Below, in pieces: positions 52,704-61,909 of a DNA stretch of 64,000 nt; the stretch's first letter is position 1, and each line of letters starts with the position of its first letter. The stretch comes from Prevotella aff. ruminicola Tc2-24 (GTDB lineage: Bacteria > Bacteroidota > Bacteroidia > Bacteroidales > Bacteroidaceae), in assembly GCF_900110895.1 (NCBI RefSeq), contig NZ_FOIQ01000002.1, forward strand, positions 416,353-480,352, given 5' to 3'. The translations under genes and the position numbers were made by a program. The notes below the pieces were generated by a model, which was not told the DNA's origin, made no database searches, and saw only the letters and a program-made list of their open reading frames with translations.

Positions 52704-52756
52704 GCTCGCTCTTACAATAAAGCAAGGGCGGAGAACGTTATAGTATTAAAGGTTTG

Positions 52757-55700
52757 ATGCTGAACGTGAGAAGCGCCTTGAGACTGATGACCGTTTGTGC
52801 TCTCCTGACCCTCTGCCTGTGTGCTGAGGCTCAGGGGTTCGTGAACCTGACTGCCCGGCAAGTCAGGATCGACAGTGTGTTGTCTGTATATACCTGGCAG
52901 AAGGCGTTGGGGGCCGGCTATGCCGACTCGGTCTATACCGTGAGCATCGAGTATCCCGAGTTTGTCGACATGAGTGCCAACGAGGTGCGCCGCTATCAGG
53001 AGATCAGCGACGAGCCGTTGCCGGCACTGCCTGAGATAAGTCAGACGGTGGGTGTGGCACGGAAACAAGGTATGCTCGACGTGTCGTTTGTGCCCTTGGT
53101 GTTCCGCGACGGGCGATACCAGAAACTCGTCAGTTTTAAACTGAACGTGCAGGCGAAGGCACGGGCGGTAGTTGCCGACAGGGCACGGACACGGGCGATG
53201 GAAGGCTCGCGCTATGCCAGTCACTCCGTTCTGCGGTCGGGCCGCTGGGCGAAGATCCGGGTGCCGGCGAGCGGTGTCTACCAACTGACGGAGGCACTGA
53301 TCCGAGAGGCCGGATTCACGGATCTGTCGCATGTGAGGGTCTACGGCTATGGCGGTGCCTTGCAGCCGGAGCGGTTGACTGCCGCTTATCTGACGATGAC
53401 GGACGACCTGCGTGAGGTGCCCACCTGTATGGTGAACGGTCGTCGGTTGTTTCGGGCCGTGGGACCTGTGACGTGGGAGTCGCCGACAGCCACAGTGCGC
53501 ATCCGTAATCCTTATTCCGATTATGGCTATTATTTCCTGACAGAGGATGAGGGAGAGCCCCTCACCGTGACAGAGGAGACCTTTGTGGCCGACTATCCAA
53601 CTGCGGCCGACTACCACACGCTCTACGAGGTGGACGACTATGCCTGGTATCATGGTGGTAGGAACCTCTTCGACAAGACACTTTTCGGGAAAGGACTCCC
53701 ACAGACATATACGTTGACTGCCAGTGGCACGACGGGCACCCTGTCCGTTGCCCTGACCTATAACGGCAGCTTCGAGGCTACCGTCGCCGTGAACGGGGTG
53801 GCGGTGGGCACCGTCGGACGGACCGTTGTCCTCGACAGTTATACCGAGGCGGCAGAGTACGTATGGGACTTCCCCCTCAATGACTTACAAGCGGAGAATA
53901 CGGTGCAGATCACACAGACGAGTGGGGGCGACTTGCGACTCGACTATCTGTCGCTGCGACTCGACACGCCGCGGCCGATGGTTGACTTGGCGACGGCTGA
54001 CCTGCCCGTGCCTGAATATGTCTATATGATTACCAACCAGGATCATCATGCCGACGAGGCCGTAGATATGGTGATGATCATTCCTACCTCGCAGAAACTG
54101 CTGGCACAGGCGGAACGCCTGAAAGCACACCATGAACAGACGGACGGACTGAGGGTGCGCATCGTTCCTGCCGACGAGTTGTATAATGAGTTCTCTAGTG
54201 GTACGCCCGATGCCACAGCCTATCGGCGTTATATGAAGATGCTCTACGACCGGGCCACGACAGAGGCGGATGCTCCCCGCTATCTGTTGCTGATGGGCGA
54301 TGGGGCTTGGGATAACAGGATGCGCACGCAGGACTGGGCGGGCTGCGACCTCGATGACTTCCTGTTGTGCTTCGAGAGCGAGAACTCATTCAGTCATGTG
54401 AACTGTTATGTGAGCGACGACTTCTTCTGTCTGCTCGACGACGAGGAGACCATCGCCGACGGACAGACGAATGGACAGTACTCGGGTAAGCCTGATGTGG
54501 CGGTGGGCCGTTTCCCGGCACGTACCGCGGAAGAGGCGGCGGTGCTTGTGGACAAGACCATCGCTTATGCCACCAACGCACAGGGCGGCGCATGGCAGAA
54601 CGTCGTCTGTATGATGGGCGACGACGGAAACAATAACGTACATATGACTACCGCCGACAAGGTGGCAACGATGGTGGCCAACGATCACCCTGGCTATCAG
54701 GTGAAGAAGATCTACTGGGATGCCTACCAACGTACCTCGTCGTCGACGGGCTATGCCTATCCTGATGTGACGCGACAGATCAGACAGCAGTTGAACGACG
54801 GGGCCCTGATGATGAACTACTGTGGTCATGGGGCTGCCTATGCACTGTCGCATGAACTGGTGATGAAGCTGGCCGACTTTGAGACATCGACATCGAAGGG
54901 GTTGCCTCTATGGGTGACGGCCTCGTGTGATATCATGCCCTTCGATGGGCAGGAGGAGAACATCGGCGAGACGGTGATGTTCAATAGCAAGGGTGGCGGT
55001 ATCGCCTTCTTCGGAACCACTCGGACGGTCTATGCCACTTATAACGAGGCGATGAACCTCGCCTTCACGGGTTATGTGCTGACACCGGGCGTGACCATCG
55101 GCGAGGCGGCTCGTCTGGCAAAGTGCGAGCTCGTCAGTCGGGGGCGTGACATGTCGCCCAACAAACTGCAATATACGTTGCTCGGCGATCCGGCCTTGCG
55201 ACTGGCTTGTCCGACGGCGACCGTCGTGATTGACAGCATCAACGGTCAGGCCGCTGACGAGGACATCAAGCTACAGGCAGGCTCTGTCGTCCAGGTCACC
55301 GGCCATCTCCAATCTGGCCATGGACAAGAGACTGTTGCCTGCAACTCGTCAGGGACGATTACCGTCGTCGTCAGAGATGCCGAGGAGACGATCACTTGTC
55401 GGCTGAACGACACCTCTGACGAGGGTGCCGACGAGCCTTTCGTCTATACGGACCGTAGGCGGACACTCTATCATGGCTCCGACAGCGTGAGAAACGGTCT
55501 CTTCCGTTTTACCTTCGCTGTGCCTACGGATATCAGTTATACCGACGGCAGCGGTCTGATGACGCTTTATGCTATCAGCAATGATAAGACGGTGACGGCG
55601 CATGGCGAGCATGGTGGTTTCGTGGTCAGCGGCAGCAGTGATACGCAGACCGACTCGGTGGGTCCGTCGATCCACTGCTATCTGAATGCCAAGACTTTCG

Positions 55701-56344
55701 TGAATGGCGGTCGTGTTAATACCACTCCCTACTTCGTGGCGGAACTCTACGACGACAGCGGCATCAATGCCTCGGGCAGTAGTATCGGTCATGATCTGGA
55801 ACTGGTGATCGAGCGACTGCAAGACGGACAGGGTCGGGCGACGGGAGAGTCGTGGACGTATAACCTCAACGACTACTTCGCATACGACTTCGGCGACTAC
55901 CGTAGTGGTACGGTGGGTTTTAGTATTCCGGCATTGGATGAGGGGGCATACCGCCTGCGCTTCCGGGCATGGGATGTGGTGGGAAACTCGTCGGTGACGG
56001 AACTGGCGTTCAAAGTGGTGAAGGACCTGACGCCAGGTGATATCAGTGTCGTATGTACGAAGAACCCGGCTACGACGAACACCTCGTTTGTCGTGAGTCA
56101 CGACCGTATGGGTAGTGAGATAACGGTGACACTCGACATCTTCGATATGGCGGGGCGTCAGCTCTGGAAACAGCGTGAGACCGTCATACCTGTCGGCCAT
56201 ACCTATACGGTAGACTGGGATCTGCGGCTTGCTAGTGGCAGTAGACTGCAGGCGGGTGTCTATATCTACCGCATCCAAGTGGGCTGCGCTGGCAGCGGCA
56301 CGGCTTCGTATGCTAATAAATTAATGGTGTTAAGCAATAATTAG
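52757..56344 (+). CDS. porU: Type IX secretion system sortase PorU
   Basis: A protein of about 1195 residues; the ATG at 52757 follows an alternative TTG at 52754. It has a signal peptide, then a gingipain-type C25 peptidase core with MMNYCGHGAAYA (catalytic His) and WVTASCDIMPFDG (catalytic Cys). The C-terminal beta domain ends GVYIYRIQVGC and LMVLSNN. PorU removes the C-terminal signal of T9SS cargo and attaches the cargo to surface lipopolysaccharide. It is followed by porV after 24 nt, the conserved order in Bacteroidales. Confidence 0.95.
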   Translation: MLNVRSALRLMTVCALLTLCLCAEAQGFVNLTARQVRIDSVLSVYTWQKALGAGYADSVYTVSIEYPEFVDMSANEVRRYQEISDEPLPALPEISQTVGVARKQGMLDVSFVPLVFRDGRYQKLVSFKLNVQAKARAVVADRARTRAMEGSRYASHSVLRSGRWAKIRVPASGVYQLTEALIREAGFTDLSHVRVYGYGGALQPERLTAAYLTMTDDLREVPTCMVNGRRLFRAVGPVTWESPTATVRIRNPYSDYGYYFLTEDEGEPLTVTEETFVADYPTAADYHTLYEVDDYAWYHGGRNLFDKTLFGKGLPQTYTLTASGTTGTLSVALTYNGSFEATVAVNGVAVGTVGRTVVLDSYTEAAEYVWDFPLNDLQAENTVQITQTSGGDLRLDYLSLRLDTPRPMVDLATADLPVPEYVYMITNQDHHADEAVDMVMIIPTSQKLLAQAERLKAHHEQTDGLRVRIVPADELYNEFSSGTPDATAYRRYMKMLYDRATTEADAPRYLLLMGDGAWDNRMRTQDWAGCDLDDFLLCFESENSFSHVNCYVSDDFFCLLDDEETIADGQTNGQYSGKPDVAVGRFPARTAEEAAVLVDKTIAYATNAQGGAWQNVVCMMGDDGNNNVHMTTADKVATMVANDHPGYQVKKIYWDAYQRTSSSTGYAYPDVTRQIRQQLNDGALMMNYCGHGAAYALSHELVMKLADFETSTSKGLPLWVTASCDIMPFDGQEENIGETVMFNSKGGGIAFFGTTRTVYATYNEAMNLAFTGYVLTPGVTIGEAARLAKCELVSRGRDMSPNKLQYTLLGDPALRLACPTATVVIDSINGQAADEDIKLQAGSVVQVTGHLQSGHGQETVACNSSGTITVVVRDAEETITCRLNDTSDEGADEPFVYTDRRRTLYHGSDSVRNGLFRFTFAVPTDISYTDGSGLMTLYAISNDKTVTAHGEHGGFVVSGSSDTQTDSVGPSIHCYLNAKTFVNGGRVNTTPYFVAELYDDSGINASGSSIGHDLELVIERLQDGQGRATGESWTYNLNDYFAYDFGDYRSGTVGFSIPALDEGAYRLRFRAWDVVGNSSVTELAFKVVKDLTPGDISVVCTKNPATTNTSFVVSHDRMGSEITVTLDIFDMAGRQLWKQRETVIPVGHTYTVDWDLRLASGSRLQAGVYIYRIQVGCAGSGTASYANKLMVLSNN

Positions 56345-56368
56345 ACTGTATCAGTCGTTATATGAGCA

Positions 56369-57556
56369 ATGAAAGATAAGAATACAAAAAGGATACAGAC
56401 GATAGTAAGAGTGGTGACCGTGTTGTTCTTTGTTCACGTCTCACTACTCGGGGTCTCTGCACAGGATAGTAAGAACGTGATGTTCAACCCGGTTGAGCAT
56501 GCGGTGATATCGCAGACGATTGCCCCCGATGCACGGGCGGCAGGTATGGGTGACGTGGGTGTAGCCACCGATCCCGACGTAAACTCACAATACTGGAACC
56601 CTGCAAAATATCCGTTCTGTATCAGTCGGTCGGGGGTAGCGCTGAACTATACGCCATGGCTGAGGCAGTTGGTCAACGATATTGATCTGGCCTATGTGGC
56701 CGGCTACTATCGTATCGGCGACTATTCGGCTGTGTCGGGCTCGCTCCGTTACTTCTCGTTGGGTGAGGTCATCGCTGATGATGGGATGACGGTCAAGCCT
56801 TATGAGATGTCGCTTGATGTGGCCTATTCGATGATGCTCAGTGAGAAGCTCTCGTTGGCTGCCGCCCTCCGCTGGATATACAGCGATCTGCGCTATGACT
56901 ATAGTGAGGACTCAAAGCCGGCCTCGGCCTTTGCCGCCGACCTGGCGATGTACTATAATAACTATGTGATGCTGGGCAGCAGAGAGTGTCAGCTTGGAGT
57001 GGGACTGAACTTGTCGAATATCGGTAGTAAGATTTCCTATTACGGTGATGAGGAGAGTCAGTTCCTGCCAGCTAACATGCGGTTGGGTGCCTCACTGATG
57101 ATTCCCGTCGATGCGTATAACCGCTTCTCTATCTCTGCTGATGTCAATAAGCTGATGGTGCCTACTGTTCCCCGACAGGAGGAGGGCGAGTCGAACAGCG
57201 ACTATCAGGATCGGGTACGCAGGGAATATAGTGATGTGAGTGCCTTCAGTGGTATGTTCAAGAGCTTCTCCGATGCTCCCGGTGGCTTCAAGGAGGAGCT
57301 GGACGAGGTGCAGTGGAGCCTCGGTGCCGAGTATGTGTATCACGACCAGTTCTCGCTTCGTGCGGGTTATCACCATCAGGCGGAGTCGAAGGGTAACCTG
57401 AAGTATTTCACCGTCGGTGGCGGTTTCCGGATGAATGTCTTCTCGCTCGATGTGGGCTATGTCATCTCGACGGCGCGTAGTAACCCGCTCGACCAGACCT
57501 TGCGGTTTACCCTCGCCTTCGACATGGATGGAATCAAGGATCTGTTCAGAAGGTAA
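56369..57556 (+). CDS. porV: Type IX secretion system outer-membrane shuttle PorV
   Basis: A 395-residue FadL-like barrel with a signal peptide (VLFFVHVSLLGVSAQ). The family hallmark PDARAAGMGDVGVATDPDVNSQ is at the N-terminus of the mature protein; FFVTVGGGFRMN-type and LDVGYVIST strands are near the end. PorV carries cargo from the Sov translocon to PorU. It follows porU and precedes ispF by 20 nt, an arrangement I recall from related Bacteroidales. Confidence 0.95.
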   Translation: MKDKNTKRIQTIVRVVTVLFFVHVSLLGVSAQDSKNVMFNPVEHAVISQTIAPDARAAGMGDVGVATDPDVNSQYWNPAKYPFCISRSGVALNYTPWLRQLVNDIDLAYVAGYYRIGDYSAVSGSLRYFSLGEVIADDGMTVKPYEMSLDVAYSMMLSEKLSLAAALRWIYSDLRYDYSEDSKPASAFAADLAMYYNNYVMLGSRECQLGVGLNLSNIGSKISYYGDEESQFLPANMRLGASLMIPVDAYNRFSISADVNKLMVPTVPRQEEGESNSDYQDRVRREYSDVSAFSGMFKSFSDAPGGFKEELDEVQWSLGAEYVYHDQFSLRAGYHHQAESKGNLKYFTVGGGFRMNVFSLDVGYVISTARSNPLDQTLRFTLAFDMDGIKDLFRR

Positions 57557-57576
57557 CAATAAAAACAAAAGATAAT

Positions 57577-58056
57577 ATGAAAATAAGAGTTGGAATGGGC
57601 TACGACGTCCATCAGTTAGTGGAAGGCCGCGACCTCTGGATGGGTGGCATCAAGATTGAGCATAGTAAGGGATTGTTGGGCCATAGCGATGCCGACGTGC
57701 TGCTGCATGCCGTCTGCGACGCTCTGCTCGGTGCTGCCAACATGCGCGACATCGGTTACCACTTCCCTGATACCGCCGCCGAGACCGACGGTATGGACAG
57801 TAAGGTGATCCTGAAGAAAACCATCGACCTGATTGCTACGAAAGGGTACCGTCTGGGTAATATCGATGCGACCATCTGTGCAGAGCGCCCGAAGATGAAC
57901 CCTCATATCCCTCAGATGAAGGCGTGTATGGCGCAGATATGTGGTTGCGATGAGGATGATATCTCCATCAAGGCGACCACTACCGAGAAGCTTGGTTTTA
58001 CGGGTCGTGAGGAGGGAATCTCGGCCTATGCCGTTGTGCTGATAGAGAGAACATAG
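57577..58056 (+). CDS. ispF: 2-C-methyl-D-erythritol 2,4-cyclodiphosphate synthase
   Basis: A 159-residue IspF of normal length. It shows the zinc-site start RVGMGYDVHQLVEGR, then LLGHSDADVLLHAVCDALLGA, DIGYHFPDT and ATTTEKLGFTGREEGI. It makes the cyclodiphosphate intermediate of the non-mevalonate isoprenoid pathway. It is unrelated in function to the T9SS genes it follows and is ended by a strong terminator. Confidence 0.98.
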   Translation: MKIRVGMGYDVHQLVEGRDLWMGGIKIEHSKGLLGHSDADVLLHAVCDALLGAANMRDIGYHFPDTAAETDGMDSKVILKKTIDLIATKGYRLGNIDATICAERPKMNPHIPQMKACMAQICGCDEDDISIKATTTEKLGFTGREEGISAYAVVLIERT

Positions 58057-58103
58057 GTATCTGTCTCGAGGCGCGTGGGCTGCACATTATTTATATTATA
58101 GGT

Positions 58104-58136
58104 ATATCGGCAATGCTTATTGCCGATATTTTTTTT
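58104..58136 (+). terminator. Rho-independent terminator after ispF
   Basis: An 11-bp perfect stem (58104-58114 with 58119-58129) with a 4-nt loop and a T8 run. Confidence 0.93.
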
Positions 58137-58165
58137 GTGCTTTTGAAAAAAAAAGATAAAATATA

Positions 58166-58195
58166 TTTGTAATATAAAAAAAATGTTTAACTTTG
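58166..58195 (+). promoter_or_regulatory. Promoter of the fimbrillin cluster
   Basis: TTTG (58166-58169), 18-nt spacer and TAACTTTG (58188-58195). The leader of about 135 nt to the ATG at 58340 contains no further gene. Confidence 0.75.
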
Positions 58196-58339
58196 CCGTT
58201 GGTTACTACTGACCAGCGTGTCTAAGGGAGGGCGTGCTAGCGCGACCGAACAACAAATAGGATGCGTTAATATATTATTAATCAACCAAAGCTACATATA
58301 ACGTTTTTTGGGATTATACTTTTTAACAACATTAATGAT

Positions 58340-59599
58340 ATGAAAAAAACTATTTGGATGACTGCCCTGACGGCAGTCACAGCAACTCTTATCAGTTGCT
58401 CAAGTGAAGACTCACTGGCAGGAAAAGAGAATCCGGCAGAGGGTCAGGCTTCTGGTATTCCATTCGTTGTCAATGTTGCCAACAGCGATGCAACTCGTGG
58501 AACAGCCATCAGCGCCATCAGTTCTTTTAACATGGTAGGTATTCAGGGGACTTCCAACAAATGGATGGACAACTATCTGTTTACAAAGCCCGACGGCAGT
58601 TGGGTTGCTGACGGGCATGCGAACCTGACATGGCCCGATGGCACAGATACTCATACCTTCTATGCTACCAGTGACAACACTAGCGATGCGCCAGCCATCA
58701 CTAACGGGAAGTTCACCTACACCGTGCCTGCAAACATCAGCGACCAGAAAGACCTGCTGGTATCTCTGAGCGAGGACAACGAGAGCGGCTCCCCCGTCAC
58801 CCTGAGTTTCAAGCACGCCCTGTCATCTGTGAAATTCAATATCGGATTCGACAAGGATGCACTTGGTGGCGATAACGACTCCCACATCAAGGTGACCAAA
58901 ATCACTTTGTATCACATTGCCACAAAGGGAACTTTCGATTTCGCAAACTATGCCACGAACCCATGGACCGTAGATCCTGATGACGCGGAATACAAGGATA
59001 TTGTCATCACCCTGAAACAGCCGATAGAATTCGTGCCTTCCGCATTCGCTGACTTCAAGGAGCTAGACGGCAACTATATTGACGAGACCTCTATCGGCGA
59101 GATCTATGTAATGCCCCATAAGCCTACTGCTTGGGATACCGACGGCACCTCCGGGCACCCCTTGAACAACAGCTATATCGGCGTCACCTGTCAGTTCTAT
59201 GAGTACACAGGAAGTACTTATAGAGATATGTTTGGTTTAGACGAGACTTCTGATGATGGAGAGTATGAAGAAGCAAAGGAAGAGTATATCGACACTTATG
59301 ATGGTCAAGCTTCAACAGACGACGACAGCTGGCTTGACGACAAGCAGATCAGCGTGCTCGTCCCGACAGCCGAAGAATTCAACATGAATGTCGTCTTGGA
59401 GAGTATCCTGAATAAGAGAAACGAAGATGCCGCTGCCAATGGCACTACCGACAATTACGAAGAAGTGTACATTCCGCTGGTGATGACAAACGGCTTTGGA
59501 TTTGCTAAAAACAATGTGATCAACATCAGAATGGATCAGATGAAATACGCAGACGGAAGATCCTTCTATGAAGCATTCACACCAATTATCAACCCATAA
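58340..59599 (+). CDS. Fimbrillin family lipoprotein (1)
   Basis: A 419-residue lipoprotein (lipobox TATLISCSSED). After the mature start it carries IPFVVNVANSDATRGTAI; the TR-G motif corresponds to the strand/protease-site region of Bacteroidales fimbrillins. SFKHALSSVKFNIGF is the conserved fimbrillin block (Mfa_like/FimA-type). FVPTAEEFN-type strands follow. Fimbrillins build type V pili on the outer membrane. It is first in a tandem set, 6 nt before the next gene. Stalk or tip role cannot be decided. Confidence 0.82.
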   Translation: MKKTIWMTALTAVTATLISCSSEDSLAGKENPAEGQASGIPFVVNVANSDATRGTAISAISSFNMVGIQGTSNKWMDNYLFTKPDGSWVADGHANLTWPDGTDTHTFYATSDNTSDAPAITNGKFTYTVPANISDQKDLLVSLSEDNESGSPVTLSFKHALSSVKFNIGFDKDALGGDNDSHIKVTKITLYHIATKGTFDFANYATNPWTVDPDDAEYKDIVITLKQPIEFVPSAFADFKELDGNYIDETSIGEIYVMPHKPTAWDTDGTSGHPLNNSYIGVTCQFYEYTGSTYRDMFGLDETSDDGEYEEAKEEYIDTYDGQASTDDDSWLDDKQISVLVPTAEEFNMNVVLESILNKRNEDAAANGTTDNYEEVYIPLVMTNGFGFAKNNVINIRMDQMKYADGRSFYEAFTPIINP

Positions 59600-59605
59600 C
59601 CCATC

Positions 59606-60718
59606 ATGTCTGCAAATAGCCTTATGAAGTTCTTGTGCAAAGCAATGCTGCTGATTGTCGGTGTCTTGACATTGACAGCAGGCTTCATTGGCTGTTCCAA
59701 GAATGACCCTCCGACAACGGAAGACTACCCAGTGGCTTCCCCCTTTGTGTTCAACATCTCTATAGACGGCACTCCACTGACACGCGGTTCCCGTATGAAG
59801 CCCTTTGAGATCGACAGGTACGGTGTCTATGGTATCTATGGTAAAAGAGTATTCGCTACGAATATCATATACCAGAAGAATGAAGATGGGACATGGACAG
59901 CAAACGGCATCCTCAATATACCTGATGGAGCTGTCAACTTCTATTCCATCAACGCCTCGTTCGCCAAGAAGAGCGCCGGCGGTATTTTGGACAAGCTGAC
60001 GATGACTACCGCGAAGCAAACATTCACCTACACCGTACCAGAGCGTACGGAGGAACAGTTTGACCTGATGTATGCCTCGTCTATCGGAGTAAACATGAAG
60101 GAGACCCAGGGTAATACCGGACTGAGTTTCAAGTCTGCGCTTGCTGGTCTGAACTTCACGATTGTCAACAAGATGGATGGCGACTACACTGTCACTGTCG
60201 GAGGATTTTCCGTGCATAACATGATCAACTCGGGAACATTCACTTTCAGTACCACAACATCAAACTCTGGTTCGTGGACAGAAGGCACCACCCGTGGAAA
60301 GATGGAGCGTATCCTTGACGAGCCATTCGTGGTTCCGACCACCAGGGAATATCTTGTCAATAAGGATACCATCTTCATGGTGATCCCCCAGGCAAAAACC
60401 ACCAAGTGGAAGACAAAGGACACGGCGCCTGTGTCGATAGCGGAGGCTGATGCAGAAGGACAGACCTACATGAGGCTGCTCTGTAAGATACAAAGCGCCG
60501 AGGGTATCTATCTGCTGGGGACTGCCAACGAGTATGGAGAGGTGTATTTACCCATCAATGCGACCAAGACCACTGAGGGAAAGACGACCACTCTTACCAT
60601 CAGCTTCGCCGGAGGTTACGACATCCATGGAAAGCCTTTGTCGTTCGGCTCCGGATTTGTCATTGAGGTTGACCCGTGGACTGAAGGCACAGACGAGCCC
60701 GTGGACATAGAGTTCTGA
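59606..60718 (+). CDS. Fimbrillin family lipoprotein (2)
   Basis: A 370-residue lipoprotein (LTAGFIGCSKNDP); an ATG at 59624 is a likely alternative start, which would trim six residues. It carries DGTPLTRGSRMK (TRG motif) and GLSFKSALAGLNFTIVN, the fimbrillin core block. FEIDRYGVYGIYG and YTVPERTEEQFDLMYA are further family-like strands. It follows the first fimbrillin by 6 nt and shares its operon. The short gap after it holds the 40-residue peptide gene. Confidence 0.8.
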   Translation: MSANSLMKFLCKAMLLIVGVLTLTAGFIGCSKNDPPTTEDYPVASPFVFNISIDGTPLTRGSRMKPFEIDRYGVYGIYGKRVFATNIIYQKNEDGTWTANGILNIPDGAVNFYSINASFAKKSAGGILDKLTMTTAKQTFTYTVPERTEEQFDLMYASSIGVNMKETQGNTGLSFKSALAGLNFTIVNKMDGDYTVTVGGFSVHNMINSGTFTFSTTTSNSGSWTEGTTRGKMERILDEPFVVPTTREYLVNKDTIFMVIPQAKTTKWKTKDTAPVSIAEADAEGQTYMRLLCKIQSAEGIYLLGTANEYGEVYLPINATKTTEGKTTTLTISFAGGYDIHGKPLSFGSGFVIEVDPWTEGTDEPVDIEF

Positions 60719-60751
60719 CAATTAAGTAAATCATCATTAAAAACAAACATT

Positions 60752-60874
60752 ATGAAAGCAAAATATGTGAAACCAGAGATCGTAACCGTAGAGATGGACC
60801 GCGTATCTATTCTTAGTGGTTCTTCAATCTTTGATGATCCTACCATCAGCGATCGTGGAATAGAAATAGACTAG
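60752..60874 (+). CDS. Small 40-residue protein of MKxKYxKPE type
   Basis: A 40-codon frame starting MKAKYVKPEIVTVEMDR with a plausible start context, ending ISDRGIEID. Short proteins beginning MKKKYxKPxI are frequent in Prevotella and Bacteroides, often near surface-protein genes, with unknown role. It sits between two fimbrillin genes, 33 nt after the first and 4 nt before the next. The SILSGSS stretch could be a cleavage region. It is not homologous to the GG-leader peptide at 49103. Confidence 0.7.
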   Translation: MKAKYVKPEIVTVEMDRVSILSGSSIFDDPTISDRGIEID

Positions 60875-60878
60875 AAGC

Positions 60879-61895
60879 ATGATACTGAACCTTCGAAAGG
60901 CCAAACAGCATTTATGGAAGGTGGGTATGCTTGCGCTTATCTCGCTGGTTCTGTCGGCGTGTGGCAGTGATGACACTGCCACACCGCCGGCATACCAGCC
61001 GTTATATTTCTCGTTCTCGACGGGTGATATGACGACACGTGGCATTCCCGAGACGACGCTTAGCAAGAGCGTCGGTATGGCGGCTTATGTCTTTGAGAAC
61101 GGCGATGCCCTCGGAACGCCGGGATATATGTGGAACGAGGAGGTCATCAGAAGTGGCACAGGCTGGTGCACGACTAACGGGTATGCCAAGCCGGAGACCG
61201 GCAAGTCGATGAAGTTCCTCGCATACTATCCGTATTCCGAACAGAGTGGTAACCCGTCCATCCTTCTGTCAGATCATGCGACGAGTGGTCCTGTGGTGAT
61301 AACGTACGAGGTGCCGCAGGATGTGGCCGACCAGCAGGATGTGATGACGGGCGAGTCGGCAGTACTAAGTACCAGTGACAGGAATGATCTTGTTCAGATG
61401 ACACTCCATCACCGGCTGTCGGCCATCCAGTTTGTGACGGGCGACATCGGACTGAGCGGTAAGATCAAGAGCATCTCGCTGAAGAACATCCACAAGAAGG
61501 GAACCTATCGCCTGGGCGATAACGCATGGACGCTGCAGGGTGGCACCAACGGTGTCAGCTTCACCGTCAGTCCCGACTATGTGGTAGAGCACATCACGCT
61601 GGCAAGCGACGCCGACGGCCGGCAGCCGGTGGCGACCAACGAGAACTCATTCCTGATGCTGCCTCAGGCGATACCCGACGACGCTAAGATGGTGATCGAG
61701 TACGAGGCCACCATCGACGGGACGACGGCCGTTCACACCCTGGAGGCGAACCTGAAGAACAGCACCGTGCCCGAATGGCAGTGGGGCAAGATCTACACGT
61801 ACCAGATCTCTGTCGTATCACTGGCACTGGAATACGAGGTCGTCGTACACGACTGGGAGCTGGGAGGCGTGACAGACGTACAAATGAAGATATAA
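60879..61895 (+). CDS. Fimbrillin family lipoprotein (3)
   Basis: A 338-residue lipoprotein (LVLSACGSDDT) with MTTRGIPETTLSKSVGMAAY (TRG motif) and MTLHHRLSAIQFVTGDI, the fimbrillin core. VHDWELGGVTDVQMKI closes the chain; the DWE/W ending is typical of fimbrillins, whose last strands complete the pilus donor site. It starts 4 nt after the small peptide gene. The gene is GC-richer than the first two members. Confidence 0.82.
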   Translation: MILNLRKAKQHLWKVGMLALISLVLSACGSDDTATPPAYQPLYFSFSTGDMTTRGIPETTLSKSVGMAAYVFENGDALGTPGYMWNEEVIRSGTGWCTTNGYAKPETGKSMKFLAYYPYSEQSGNPSILLSDHATSGPVVITYEVPQDVADQQDVMTGESAVLSTSDRNDLVQMTLHHRLSAIQFVTGDIGLSGKIKSISLKNIHKKGTYRLGDNAWTLQGGTNGVSFTVSPDYVVEHITLASDADGRQPVATNENSFLMLPQAIPDDAKMVIEYEATIDGTTAVHTLEANLKNSTVPEWQWGKIYTYQISVVSLALEYEVVVHDWELGGVTDVQMKI

Positions 61896-61909
61896 GGAGC
61901 GACGCAGGT

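Noticed and set aside
52712..53653. 313-residue minus-strand frame
   Set aside because: It is the shadow of porU, which has clear family motifs in the other strand.
55349..56278. 309-residue minus-strand frame
   Set aside because: Shadow of the porU 3' half; His/Arg/Thr-rich composition with no motif.
59312..60217. 301-residue minus-strand frame
   Set aside because: Shadow of two fimbrillin genes; no start context or family motif.
61775..61909. Upstream extension of the fourth fimbrillin
   Set aside because: It overlaps the preceding gene and would put 45 Arg-rich residues before a clear lipoprotein signal; the ATG at 61910 has an AAGGAG site.
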